A stretch of DNA of 64,000 nucleotides from Hermatobates lingyangjiaoensis (GCA_026182355.1 JAPFBL010000559.1:1-64000); one strand, 5' to 3'. Shown: positions 14,701-30,544, counted from the first letter of the stretch. The notes: a model not told the origin generated them from the sequence alone. Made by a program: numbers and translations.

Positions 14701-15640
14701 AAAACAAACATAGAAATTTTATATTTTTATACTTTCCAACAATGAATTTCTCTCAGAATATTGAATATCATTGGATATTTAAATGAAATAATTCTTGGGT
14801 AAAAACTTGTGAAAGAAGAAAACAGTATCAGATTTAATAGGTGTTCTGATGAAACATATCTTTTAATAGTATCGATCGTACATATTACTTATTTAAAAGT
14901 ACTATCTATAATCATCACCCGTTTTAAAATTTCTAAGATATGATAAAAAACCGTAGTTATTTTTGTCTTAAAAATATTATTGTTTCATAAGTCCATGTTT
15001 TTATAAGTTAACGTTTCTCCTTTTCCCTTCTGTATCTGTCTTCCAATCAACCATTCTGTTTTACCTGTAGCACTCAGATTACACTCAGGTTACAGATTCT
15101 TCGGCAAATCCCCCCTAACTGCAAGGATCTCACACTATGAGCAAGCGAAGAAGTCCATATTTGGCTATTAAGTGCGCGCAGTGCACCTGGCATCAATCAA
15201 AAGCGATAATGTTTAAAATTTCCTTGTTTTTCCTTTAATTTAATTACTTGTTTTTTATTATTTAATTATTTTATTTTTTATTATTTAACTACTCTATTTC
15301 TTTAATATTCTTATTTGTATTCTCAGTTTTATTTCATTTTATATTATCATATCTTAATCCGTACTTTTATTTATGTATCAATTTCTCTGTTCATCCCTCA
15401 ATTTTTTCTTTTATTTATTGTTCTCATATTCCTCTAATTTCATTTAATTATGAATTGATTCCTGTTTACTTTATTTTCTGTGACCGGGCGCGCATGCGGC
15501 AACATTGTTGGTCTCCAACCGTCTCTGAACCAATGCGTTTGGTTTCCCTCTCTTATCTGTACTGAAGACGTTTTAAAACCAAAAATTAGAGACTGTAGGT
15601 GTGTGCTTTTGATTTCTCTATATTCTTTTTCTACATTGAA

Positions 15641-15709
<69 letters not shown>

Positions 15710-15749
15710 TGAAACGGTCCTTAATTCTGTGTTTGTGATTCACCGTGAA

Positions 15750-15803
<54 letters not shown>

Positions 15804-16156
15804 AACAATATTGACATAAAGAACACACAGAAATGAAACGGAAACTCACTACTATATTTCGATGTCCTCGTCATGAGTTGTCCTTGTCGTAACGAAGACA
15901 TCGTAATATAGTAGTGAGTTTCTGTTTCATTTCTGTGTGTTCTTTGTGTGTTTATATTTTATTTAGTTCGTGGAATCGTTTCATTTAATTGGTTTATTTA
16001 TTTATCATATATATATATATAAATGAAAAAAGACTACAAATAGAAGAAGCGAGAAAACTTACTGGATCAATATTTCGAACTGAAGTTTGTCGTCAGGGAG
16101 AGAGTAGAAGGGAAGAAGAAGAGGTACGTGCGTTCACTTGTACCGGCAGAGAGCGA

Positions 16157-16196
<40 letters not shown>

Positions 16197-19100
16197 TAGC
16201 AGTTTGCTTCTCAATGCGAGTACTTCGCACTTCTTCCCGATGACAACGGATGTCGAAATATCGAAGTGAGTTCTGTAGTGTCTTTCTGTGTTCTTTCCTA
16301 TGTGTTAAAGTTTATATATATATATATATATATATATAATAAAAAACGTGTGTTTCCTTCGTTTTTTATTTTATTTTAAAAAAGTCCGCTGGAGGTTGGA
16401 GGTCTCCAACCGTCTCTGATCCAGTGCGCTTGGTTTCCCTCTCTTATCTCTCCTGAAGACGGTTCAAACCAAAAATTAGAGACTGTAAGTGTGTTCTCTG
16501 ATTTCTCTATGTTTCTTTGTTTATATTGAACTATATTTGTCCGTTTTGGATCGTATTTCCAACGAAAAAAAGTATATATATATATATATGATAAATAAAT
16601 ACATTCACTCTTACACTGCTTAATAATGCTTGTTATCTAGCTAATTTAATTCTAATAATTCAAGTATTTGTTACTTTTATTGTAGAAATATCTTCTGTTG
16701 TTTTATTTTCAATAGTCCTCATTTTTTCACTGGTTCCTTTTACCTCGTTCAGGCATTTTTCGCCCTCTTCTAAGTCACTATCACTCTAAAAAAAGATAAT
16801 ATGTTGAATAAGTATATATATTGTAATCACATATAGTTTGTAGTAATTATCGTATCAAACTATCCAGTGATCATAACAAAAAATGTCAAAAATTGATTTT
16901 TTTGACCCTGAAACGTTTATTTTAACTGAAATCCATTCCAAAATTTTAACCCGAATACAATACATTCATTCCTCAATCTGTATATATAAAATGCAAAGTT
17001 TGTTTGTCTGTTGGCTATCTGTCTATCCGTTATAGAAATAAAACTGGAGACATTTAGATACAAAGAAACATATGAATCTTATATAAGTTTTTTCCGGGGA
17101 ACTATCTACTGATTTTTTTTTGAAAAAAAATTTTACTATTTATTACACAACATCCGCAGATGAAGTATCCACAATGGCGATGCAGAGTATGTTACACCAA
17201 ATTCATAGGAAAAATACAAAAATATTAAACAAAAATAGTTCCTTTTTTTGGAATCTACCGTTCATAATCAAATCTGTATAGAAATAAAACCGAAGTCATT
17301 TAGATACCAAGAAACATATAGATCGTATATAACTTTTTTTTTGAGGGAACTAATTACGGTATTTTGATTCTGAGCACTCCTTTTTTGAGATCTGCCGCCG
17401 ATGACGAGAACGCTGCGGATAATCTACCGCCCGGGCAACTCCAGGTAGATCAGCTAGTTGATCATATAAAGAAGAAATGAAAGTATCAAATCAAATGACA
17501 GTTGAAGTTCTATCGCGATAAATTACTTTAAAAAAAAGAAATATATAATAAATGAAAATAAAATTACAATCCTGAAAAATTAATTGTTCAGACAAAAATA
17601 AACAGTTGCTAGACACTTGAATTACCAGCGATGGAGGAGGCATTTTAGCGACTAAAGTTTCCATTTCATCTTCTGGGACCACCTTCATGATCCTTTTACT
17701 TGGCTTCTTTACCTTGTACCGGGCCACCATTCCAAGGGGTTTTTCTGTTGGCTGAACAATTTTTTCCTCCTGAAAATAAATAATAGAATTTGAAGAAAAC
17801 ATATAACTATCAATGATATTATTATGATACTAGAGTACCCGTGACCCATTGTGTCACTCAGAAATCATAACAACAAATATTGAAATTAATTCACTGAACA
17901 TGATTGATAGGGACAATTTTAATTTTTGTTTCTTGCTATTAAGGCACGGAAACAAATTCTTATATGGCCAAAGCTTTTTATATAGTATTCTTAACATGAT
18001 TCAAGATATATACACAGTAAGTATATTTAGCAAAATAAAAATCATTTAAAAGTAAAAAAAAAGTATTTTATGACATAATTAAATAAAACATCAATTCAAC
18101 TTAGATTCACAATCAAATATATTTAAAACAAACAAAAATTGTAAATTGAAATATTCAGTTTATTTAACTAACATAAAATAACATTAATGTAAGGAATGTG
18201 TTTTTATAATATTACCTTAGAACTTTCGTATTTTATCTCACAGTTGTGTTCAAGTTTTTTTCTAAAATTATTCATTTTTAACCTCTAATGTAGTAGTTTA
18301 TTATGCATTTGTTATATTTATTTATTATACATTTCCACTACTGTTATGAGCGAGAACGCAAGACTCTGGGCTACTTTGGCTCTATGACTTTATTTTATTA
18401 ACAGTGTTTATATTTCGCAAATTATAAATTTAAATTTTTTTTTGTATTTATATATAATACATTATACTACTATCATCAGCGAGCACGCAAGCGACTGGCT
18501 ACCCTGGATCCACGCCTTTTCTTTATTATCATTGTTTAAATTATTCAAATTTTAAATTCAAAAATTTTTTTCGTTTCATTTATTTTTAATATATTTGTGC
18601 TACTGTCATCGGGAAACACACAAGCCAGTGGGCTACCATGACTCCATGCCACTGCCTGCGAATGTGAAACCTAGTTTTTGTTTTTCATTCCTGTTTCTTA
18701 AACTTTTCAAAGTATATATATACAGAATTGGTTGTACACGACTGAATATTGTCGGTCAATGATCTTCTTCTCCAGCTTTTTTCCAATTTTTCCAGCTTGC
18801 GAAAAAATAATTTTTTTATATATTAGATATTACAATATTTTTTAATTAATTATAATAATTATTATTACTATTATTATTATTAAATATATATATATATATA
18901 TATATTACAACAAACGTTAAAGGTTAAAATAATTTTTTCATTCTGTTTTTATTCCTGTTCTAATAGAATATTAATACGCAAGACGGGACAACCTTTGTCG
19001 GGTCAGCTATTATGTTAATAATTAAATACTAAATTAAGTTTAGCTACAGTTAACACAACATTAACAGACTGTTACACAGTATCAACTTTGCTTAGCCATC

Positions 19101-19237
19101 TAGTTAATAATACATTTAAATGGTTCTCAAGACTATTATACATTAATTATCCACTAAACCCTATCTCTGCCTCACTTTGATTAATCCAGGATTGAATCAA
19201 TAATCCCTCTACCATATATCCTTCAATACAATACCAT

Positions 19238-19281
<44 letters not shown>

Positions 19282-20015
19282 ATAAAATATATTTTATTTA
19301 GCTTATTAAATCAATTCCAACAAATGCATATATATATATATATATATATATATAAGTATATATATATATATATATTTATATATATGTATGGATTAATTTA
19401 CCGCAATCAAAAAATTTTTGAAACAATACTCGTATTTCGTCAACACATCGTCAGAGAGCAAGTGAACTAAAAAATAATAATACTTGCTCTCTGACGATGT
19501 GTTGACGAAAGGCCTTAGAGCATTGTTTCAAAAATTTTTTCATTGTGGTAAATTAATCTATCTATTACATCAAGTGTTATTTTGATTATTATTCATATAT
19601 ATATATATATATCATTAAATAACTTGCCAACTTCAAGTTTAGTATATTTCATACATACCTTCTCGAGTTTCTTATATTATTCCTCCATCTTTATAAGAGT
19701 ATATTTTATTAGTTATATTTGCATGAAGCCAAGTGACTGTTAATGTAAATAAGAATTTTATTATGAATTGTAAAAATATTGCAAAAAGATTTCCTTGATA
19801 ATGGTAGTGCAGACTGAAACGTCGGCCTTGTGTAAATATGGAAAATAGGAATATAAACAAATCATTCGGTGAGTTGATTTATATGGTACCGGAAAGGTGG
19901 AGAAATAATATCAGAATACTCGAGAAGGTATGTAAGAAACATACTAGACTTAAATCTGGGTAAGTTATTTAATGTCATATATGTTTAAAAGAAGGTCTGC
20001 TCCCAAAGTATACCA

Positions 20016-20049
<34 letters not shown>

Positions 20050-20607
20050 CTATATATAGGCCAGTAGCAGTTTGCTTCTCAACGCGAGTACTTTGCACTT
20101 CTTCCCGATTACGACGGATGTCGAAATATCGAAGTGAGTTATGTAGTGTCTTTCTTTGTTCTTTCCTGTGTGTTAAAGTTTATATATACATAGTTCAATG
20201 TACATAAACAAACATAGAGAAATTAAAAACACAAACTTACAGTCTCCAACTGTCTCTGTACCAGTGTGCTTGGTTTCCCTCCTTTATCTCTCCTGAAGAC
20301 GGTTCAACCGAAAATTAGAGACTGTAAGTTTGTGTTTTTAATTTCTCTATGTTTCTTTTTGTACATTGAAGTGTATTTGTCCATTTCGGATCGTATTTTC
20401 ATCGAAAAAGTATATATATATATAAAGATTTCACATAAACACGTGAAACAACAATCAATGATTAAACCACAATAAGAATGGGAAAACAAGACAAAGATCT
20501 TTCAACCGTAACAAGCGGTCTTCGTCAGAGTCAAAAACCCAACGGTTGGGTTTTTGACTCTGACGAAGACCGCTTGTTACGGTTGAAAGATCTTTGTCTT
20601 GTTTTCC

Positions 20608-20669
<62 letters not shown>

Positions 20670-21730
20670 TATATAATCAGGATTCAGTCAATTTTCTAGG
20701 TTTAAAAATCAAACTCTTGTTGCCGAAGTTTCGGGTTTATTTTAAAACCTTTTTCATAGACAGAAGTAAGAATTTTTTGACCAAGAAAATGAAATTTACA
20801 TAATTTAAAGGAACAACAATCTTTACCGGACAAACCTTCGACTAGACTAATAAGATAACATTACAATTTAAATTGCAATGTATATATATAGTCTTTAAAA
20901 CCAGTATATATATGTATATATTTTTTTTTAAAACTTTGAGAAACAAATAAAACCAGATACTAGGATTCACAGTCATTATTTCGACCTTTTAATGGTTCAC
21001 AGGAAAGGAAGTTGAGCAGTGGGATACGAAAGTCAGATATATTGTGATTGAAAGCAATTGAATGTATGTGATATGAGCCTATGAAAAAATCTTTAAAGAA
21101 AAACCGAAACGTTGGCAATGAGAGTTTAATTTGAATCTCAAGAACTGAGCAAGTCCTGATAGCCTTTAGTTTTGTTTCTATTCCACGATTGATAGTAGTG
21201 AGTTTCTGTTTTATTTCTGAGTGTTCTTTGTGTCAATATAGTTTATTTAGTTCGTGGAATTGTTTCATTTAATTGGTATATATATATCAAGATTTCACAT
21301 AAACATGTGAAATAACAATCAATGATCAAACCACAATAAGAAATGGGAAAACAAGACTAAGATCTTTCAACCGTAACCGCTTGTTACGGTTGAAAGATCT
21401 TAGTCTTGTTTTCCCATTTCTTATTGTGGTTTGATCATTGACATATATATATATATATATATATTCACTGACAAAACGAAATACGAACCAAAGTGGACAC
21501 AATACGAGTTCGAGATTAACAAAGAGCAACACACAAAGTAGGGAAACACACTTACAGACTCAAATTTTCGGGTAATCCGTCTTCAGGAGAAAAGAGAATG
21601 GGAGACCAAGCACGTTGTAGGCGCAACGGCAAGTTACTACTCTTTTCTCCTGAAGACGGATTACCCGAAAATTTGAGTCTGTAAGTGTGTTTCCCTACTT
21701 TGTGTGTTGCTCTTTGTTAATCTCGAACTC

Positions 21731-21766
<36 letters not shown>

Positions 21767-24700
21767 TGTAAACAGGAAAACGATCCAAAAGGACAACAAA
21801 CGTTTCACGATGAATCACAAACACAGAACTAAGGAACAAACACACTGTCTCTACTTTTCGGTTGAACCGTCATCAGAAGAGTTGAGATAGGGACACCAAG
21901 CGTACTTGTGAAGGGACGGTTGGAGACTGAATATTGATACTAAAGTCCTAAAATAGTAAAAATTACCGACCACTATTTGACAATAAGAATCTGTGTTCAA
22001 ATCAAAGCACCTTTTCGACTTTCCTCCTCTTGTTAGTAGGCTTGCCAAAGTGAACTTTAGCCAAAGCAGCTGACTTTTTCTTCCAGTAGCTATCGTGACT
22101 GTTGTTTTGCTTGTACATAAAGTACTGGTCCTTCTTCTTAGGCGTTGCTGCCACTGTAGGTCTAGCTGAAGACACCGACTCCACCTTTGCCTGGCTCTGG
22201 CTTTTCGCTTGACTCTGTTTTGTCTTAGGTTTCAAGTCTTTCAACAAAGACTCCACCATGTAGCTCATCTCTTCAATTTCCTTCGATCAGACTTTAAAAT
22301 TAAATCAATATAATATCTTATTATCTTATTGTATTACATAAAATAGGTTATAATATTATATTTCTATTACAACATATTTTATAATATATCATTAGTTGCG
22401 CAATCCGTAATTGTGTGCTATTTACTCATTCTGAGGTAAAATGGATAAACAAACAAAAGTCTCCACAAAAATGAAGTTTTATTCAGCTCGTTTCGAACAC
22501 AACGTGTCTTCCTGATGATGAACACAAAGTGTTCGAAACGCGTTGAATAAAACTTCATTTGTTTGGAGACTTTTGTTTGTTTATCCATTTTACCTCAGAA
22601 TTTATAATATATAATAAACTTCAATTTTATTTTATAATTTTATATATTAATTATATAACTTTTAAATATAACATATAATATAAATTAAAATTTGATATTC
22701 CATTTAATATAAAATTAAGCCATAAAACGAGAATTATTTTTTACTCGATTTTGAGAAAAAATTTCTCATTTGTCAAAATGACAAGAACAGTAAGTTGTCT
22801 ACTATTCCAAGTTGAGTTTGCAATAATCAAATTTTTTTTGTAATTTTTACGAAAATACTAATTTTATGTTCCGTTTTCTCACAAAATTTCATATTTATAC
22901 AGTTAGCTGTTTAGCATAGAAGGAACATTTTTTGAAATCATAAAATCTGCTATAACTTTCATTTCAGTCCATATAATTTCAAACAAAAATTACTGTTCTC
23001 ATCCTCTTATAATTTTCTATTCTTGGGTAACATTTCACAACAATCCATACCTCTTTAAGTATTGAAAAATTTTGAAACTTTTATCCCTTATTCCAGGTAT
23101 TAATTTCTTAATAATCAAAAAATTTCAAATTTCTAATGAAAATTAGTAATTTATACTATACCATTATATACTACTATAATTTCTATTATTTATTTTTACT
23201 TTCTTTACGGTAGTGCAATTTTAGTAGTATAAGAGGAAAACTATGTTGTATTAAAACATTTTGGTCAAAAACAGTATTGGCATACCCAATAGGCTATCTC
23301 TAGAATATAGTATTGTAGATAAAGCCGTACAATACCATATGGCATATTTTGCGTTAAACATAAATTTGATAATGTAAACCATGATCAAATTTTTACGTAA
23401 AACATGTATTTGATCTATCAAATTCATGAACACAATAGTGTGGCCTGTATCGTGCCCACAAACATTTATTTCACCTTAAAACGTGAAATAAAAATCAATG
23501 TTTAAACCACAGTAAGAAAATCAGAAAAATTTCTATGATCTTTAGACTAAAACAAATGATCTTTGTGAGAGTCTCACTGGTAGCAGAATCAGCGAGGTTT
23601 GAAGATAGGTCACTTTCTTTGAAAGGTTTTAGTCATTCTTCTGATTTTCTTACTGTGTGCGTTACCCCTCGAGCGTCAGGCGGTCTAGTCTTTGACGTTT
23701 GATTTGTTAAAATGTGCGTTTAACTTTCAATCAAGTAAAGAAACAAAAGTTGTTGTTTTTAAAGTAGACCTCTTTCGCTCTATCGCAGGATTTCTTTCAT
23801 TCCTAATTCAGAGAATAGCAGCTGTTGTTCTTTTTGATACGCCCTAGGTAGACCTTACTGATGCTGCAAAGTTAACATGTTACCACAGAACTAAAACAGT
23901 TTCTGTTTACTAAACACTTTAAAAACCAGACGTTTTACTTATCTAAAGAAAAATTTTTACATCTCCGTCCTTTGCAGAGGACGTAAATCATAGCCTATAC
24001 GATATTAGGTTCAAAGCAAAAGAGCTTCAAAAGAACTAGGCCATTACGCAATTGTTCATTTGCGGTTTTGAATCAACCCAGATGTTGAGTATTTTCTGAG
24101 CTGCAAATAGAAGAGTGGCCTGTTTACGTGGTCAATAACCTTCCCTCCTTCCTGTTACCATCATATGCTTAATCGATACTTTATATTCCATCATTCATAC
24201 AACCAGATAATCATAAATTATTTTCAAAATTCACACACTAAAATTAATATGATTGATTAGACATAACCCACAAGATATATAACATTTTATGTAAAATAAT
24301 CAACGCATCACATAATATATGCTAATTGTATAACGCCTTAGGTTATATATTAGGTGCATATATAATTATTTAATCAAATGAAATTCCAGCGTCTCTATGA
24401 TTTATTTCTTGTCATCAAGTTCATACGGTTTCAAGGATAGACATCACCAGCACTATATATTCGAAAACTACATGAACCGAGCTAATTAAAAATGTATATT
24501 TCGTTTATGCATTATAAGTATTTGTCACGTAATGATGTCATTTGGATGTTGTTTTCTAACAATTTTGTCTTTTATGGGATAGAATGAAAATCGGGATGTG
24601 CAGGAATACGATGCAAGGTATGAAGACAAAATAAAACAAACGATTAAAACAAGAAATACAGTAGACCCTTGCATATTCGTGGTTTACAGTTCGCGTTATA

Positions 24701-25917
24701 GCATACTCACAGCTTTTGTTAGTCTTTTCAAAAATGTCTGAGACATTTTTAGCAGAGAAAGACTCACACTCACAGTAAATAATTTTTTTTAAAATAATTC
24801 AAAATTATTTGTTGTGCAATCCGTAATTGTGTGGTATTTACTCATTCCGAGGTAAAATGGATTAACAAACAAAAGTTTCCACACAAATGAAGTTTTATTC
24901 AACAACAACACGTTTCGAACACTTTGTGTTCATCATCAGGAAGACACTATAATATAAATTATATAATCAGTTACAAAATTAGAGTGAAATAATAAAATTC
25001 AATTAAGAGAATTAAAGACATACCCAAGGATGTGGTGCTGAAAGGTAGGTCCAACCCTTCAAATTTCAAAACTCAAAATTCAAGCCTTCTAATTAAAAAT
25101 TGCACGCCCCTAGTGGAGCCATGCATGCCTACCATAGGATGCATTGGCTTTATTTCCGCAGGTTAATTGAACCAAGGGCTACAAAGACCACTGACCTTAC
25201 CTGCTGCTGAACAGGTTCAGTGGGACCATTGGTGCGGACCATTGATCCAAAATTCTTAAAACAAGTCGGTACTACGGGCGGCGGGGGCCCATGGAGAGTT
25301 TTCTCTCCATCCAGCCCTTGAGGTCGGTCTCGTAGTGGCTGTGGTTCTCACCCAGCTTGGGTAGACCCTTGTGGTCGCTGCGTGAGGAGCAGTATCTTCT
25401 CGGGTGGATGCCTCCTTAGCATCCAGGGGAGCTAGACCCCAACCTCTACCAGTAGGGACGGACCACGATCTCAGCTGAGTCATTGTCCGCTGAGTCGTTG
25501 TTCTCCCGACTGGTTTCTATCTTTCTGATGACGAAGATATCGAAATATAGTAGTGAATTTTGTTGGCCTTTGCCTTCTAGCCACTCGACTTCCTTTTCTG
25601 AGGACGACCGTTAAAAGGGTCGAAATATTGAATGTAAGTCCCAGTTTCTGTTTCTCATTCGTGTTCTCAAATTCGTGAATTTCAAACTTCATTCAGTTTT
25701 TAAAATATACTAGTCATTAGTTTATTGCTACTCAATAAAGTAGCAGCTTGCTTCTTAACGCGAGTGCTCCACACTTCTTCCCGAAGGCGACAAGTGTCGA
25801 AATATCGAAGTGATTTCTGTAGTGACTTTCTGTGTTCTTTCCTATGTGTGAAAGTTTTTATTGTCCACACAGACCTTTCATTTTATTCGAATTACGAGTA
25901 TATATATATATATATAT

Positions 25918-25973
<56 letters not shown>

Positions 25974-27681
25974 TGATTCTGTGTATCGAACCTTCTTACC
26001 AGTAGTTTTGAACTGGTGCCATCACAGTACGTAGAGTTCGTAGTAAAGCACAAGTCGCTGAAGCAAGTAAGGAAATCGTAAACTGCTGTAGGCACTGATT
26101 TTAAAAATAAGCTTGGTGTATTTTTTTCTAAAACCTGAAAAAAAATGAAATATTAGCATTTTGTGAAAAATAAGTATAGAGTAATATCATACCTTATATA
26201 TAAATACTAGTTTATATTAATATTATTATGCTTTTCATATATATATGTATATTGTCCTAGAAGGGCGAGTTAATAACTGCTTCTATAGATCAAAAGCATA
26301 GATTTTTCATTTTATAGAAAAAATTTTAAGTTTTTACAAAACCTTAAAAATAAATTTCTTTAAAACCGAGATTTATAAAAGCTATTAATATAATGAAAAC
26401 CGATTGTACATATGTTTAAACTTTTTAAAATCTTGAAACCAACTTTTCTAACTATTACTAATTTAATATAATTTTGCCTAGTACAATAGTAAATCTATCA
26501 GTTGAACGTAAAACATTAGTTTTCCTTCATTTGTCAATCAAGGGTTGAGGCTAGCTGTCAACCCGTGTAGGATTTCTTCTTCTTTTCTATCCCGGCTAGA
26601 TCAATGACATTGTTTCATTTTGTCTCATGATAAACTTTAGTTCATACTTTCTTTCTAGAATTTTCTCCACCCATTAGTAATTACCCATCAAGTTTTATTT
26701 TCACTGGCATTTATATAGTTCTATTTCTCTTCCTAGATTTAAATATTGCCTTTAACAATGCTTCCTTTTCCCTATCCGCCTATATTAAACCAATGAATTA
26801 TCATCAGAATTACACAGTAAGGAGATCCTTCTCATAAGAGGAGGACTCTCTGGGATCCCTATTCATCCGTATTCATAAAATTTGTAACATTCTTGAAGAT
26901 TGTAACCACAACATTAACCTTCTTAAATAATCAAAGTAATTTCTGTGGAGAATCCCGTCCGGTGTCAATGGACAAGATTAAACAAAAAAAAAACTGACAG
27001 AGAGTTATTAAATCAACTTATCTTGATAAACTTTGAAACTTTTTTATTTTCTTTATTAATGGTTTATGGCATATATACATAAACTAACATAAACAGAAAA
27101 ATAAAATATCGTTTTTTTATATTTTGATCTTCTTGATTGTCGAAGTTTGGAAAAGTACTTGGAATTTAATATGTTATAGAAGTTTGTTTAACAGACGAAT
27201 GTTCGAATACTGAAGGAGTTATTTGCAAAAGAAGCAATGAAATAATCTGTTTTTAAGCACCAGGTGACTTCTTAACTGTTGACTGATAGAAACACGAGGC
27301 TGATGTATCTATCTTATGATTAATCATAACGAAAGGAAGTGTTATCTATTCAAAGTCCTGATCGTAATGGCATTAAATTGCTATCAAAGCAACAATTAAT
27401 TACTTTAAAAAAAAAATCTAAATATACTGTACACTGAAAGCTTGCAGAGATGTTTGATAGCCCAAAGTAAACTTGTGGAATAGTGGATGTGATTTCCCTT
27501 TGGAGTCGTGTTGATTTAGAATCTTTTTAATTGAGTCCATCTGAAAAGTAAGATAAATGATTAGAATAAAGAAAAATTAAGTGAACTTGATTGTTTAATA
27601 AGGAGTGTGTGTGTGTGTTTTTAATAAAGCTTTTATTCTGCATGCACCATACAAATATTACATGCATGTAAATTGCTTACA

Positions 27682-27718
<37 letters not shown>

Positions 27719-27782
27719 TTTTTAATAAAGCTTTTATTCTGCATGCACCATACAAATATTACATGCATGTAAATTGCTTACA

Positions 27783-27839
<57 letters not shown>

Positions 27840-30513
27840 GTGTGTTTGTGTTTTATTCTGTGTATCGAACCTTCTTTTCTTACCAGTAGTTTTGAACTGA
27901 TGCCCTCACAGTACGTAGAGTTCGGGGTAAAGCACAAATCGCTTGGTTTATAATAATATTGGTTTGATAATACATTCATGCCTCGATTTAACAGGCCTCA
28001 CCTTTAACAGATTTCAGAAGCAACGGACAAAATCTGTAGCTTTATTTACAGATGTAGCTGTTTGGTCCGTGTTTTTCAACATTTTTGGTCCTGTTTTGTT
28101 GTTTTGTATTAAACCTTCTTTTTTTAACCAGGTATTTTGAAAACGGAGGCCCTTTTCACAGAACGTGAGTTCGGGTATAGGCAACAATTCCCGGCCTTTG
28201 GTTTTTATAAAAAAAATTGGTTTGATTAATACATTCCAGCCGATTTAACCATTCCTTCACCTTTAAAACAGAATTTTCAAAGAAGCAACAGAAAAATTTC
28301 TTGGTTTAGTTTTAATTTACAAGAATGGAAAGGTGTTTGTCCGTGGTTTTTCAAATTTTTGGCCTGTTTGACAAGGGTTTGGTATGAATTTTTTCTTCCA
28401 GGTAGTTTTGAACTTGGATTCCCAAACGGTATAAATTTCGGGGTAACCAAACCTGGTATAAAATTATTTTTGGATAAACTTTTCTTGGTCGTTAAACCAG
28501 GCCTCCAACCTTTAAAAGAATTTCAAAGCCTTGGACAAAATCGAGTTTTATTTAAGAGTATGTTCCTGTTTTCCAACTTTTGGTTTTTTGGGTGTGTTGT
28601 TTTTGAAAAATAAACCCTTTTTTCTTTTAAATATTGGACCTGAAACCAAGGAGGAAAGCGGGAAAGAGAAACCCTTGCAAAACGAACTGGGAATTTTTTG
28701 AAATTACCGTAGTTTATTTGGAAACCAATTGGAAACCCAATCGGGAAACCGGCCAATTTTGGTGGCCAACTTTTAGTCCGTTAAACCGAGGCCTGGGTGT
28801 ATTATATACAATATAAGCCCCAACGATAAAGGGCAAAATTTAAATTTGAATCAAAAAAATTATTTTTTTACAAAATTGTAAAATACTTCATACCTCACAA
28901 AGGTAGTTCCATGTAAATTTAAAAGTAAACTCTTATTGGCGTCCATATAAGGCAGAATTGTGAGGCACTTTACCATGATGTACGGGAAAAGTACCATAGA
29001 ACATATACCTGTTTTTAACTTGTTCTGTGTAATACTAAAAGTATGATTTCACATCAACCAAAAGGCAGCACTGTTAATAGTTGGTACATAATTGTCAATT
29101 CCCCATTTTGATAAAGCCAAATCACAATTTCCTTATTAAAAAATCTTCACAAATAATTTTATTTTTGTTTTGCAAATACCAGGTTAAGATGTTTTAATTT
29201 TGTTCCCCTGATCTAATTTTGGTGATTAATTTGAACATTTTTATAATTTATTCATTTTATTTGATTATGTTTTCGATATAAGTAGTTCAATTCTTCTTAA
29301 AAAATTAAAAAAATAAATTAAAATATTTTTTTTTAATTTTGGGAAAGTTGTGGCATTTTAAACCTTTTCTGTTACAGGCTAAAACAGAATACTGATAAAG
29401 TTATTCTTTGTTGAAAATTAATACATTTTTTTGTTTATTTTCTTTGGTGTTGATAAAAAAATGCTATGAAGGATGTTTAAATACAACAATTTTATAAACA
29501 CACAAATTATACTATTGATAGTTTAGGCTGAAATTAGTAGAAAAAACGTTTTTTTTTCATAAAATAATTAAGATACCCAGAGTTAAAGTATAGCAGCATC
29601 ATAAAATCATTGATAACAACAAACATTATGATAAGAGAATCATCAATAATAAGAACATTAGAATATCAATACAGTAGGATTAGCTTTTCTTGCAAACCTG
29701 TCTTCGAATCTCGCAAAGGTAATTTCTTGTAAATCTAGCAGAAAACTCCAACTGCCTTCGAGCCATTCTTGCTTCATCTTCTTTAACTTCTAATTCCTTT
29801 GGCTCCTGAAGCTGTCCAATTATATTGCATAACGACACTTTGATTCGGATACACTGGTCCTCAATTCGGCTCAAATCCTCCGTAACAATGCCTTCTTCTA
29901 TCTCCGATTTGTCTATCTCAACCACCTTGTGAAGAAACATATCATTCCATTAACAACAAAAAAAATGCTATCACAAAAGTCAATATTTATTTTAATAAAT
30001 TGTAGCTTATAATATATGAGCTACGAACAATTTTATGTTGGTTTTGTAGTTTTGAAATGATGGACAACTCAGTTGGGTTTTTGACTCTGACGAAGACAGC
30101 TTCTTACAGTTGAAAGATCTTAGTCCTTTTTTCTCATTTCATATTGTAGTTTGATCATTGATTATTTCATGTGTTTTTATGAAATCTTGTTATATATAAT
30201 ATATATATATATATATTTATATACACTTTCTCGTTGGAAATACGATCCGAAACGGACAAATATAGTTCAATGTAAAAAAAGAAAGATAGAGAAATCAAAA
30301 AGTACACACTTACAGTCTCTAATTTTTGGATTGAACCGTCTTCAGGAGAGATAAGAGAGGAAAACCAACCGTCTCTGAACCAGTGCGCTTGGTTTCTCTC
30401 TCTTATCTCTCCTGAAGACGGTTCAAACCGAAAATTAGAGACTGTAAGTGTGTACTTTTGATTTCTCTATGTTTCTTTTCCTACATTGATTTATATATAT
30501 ATATATATATATT

Positions 30514-30544
<31 letters not shown>

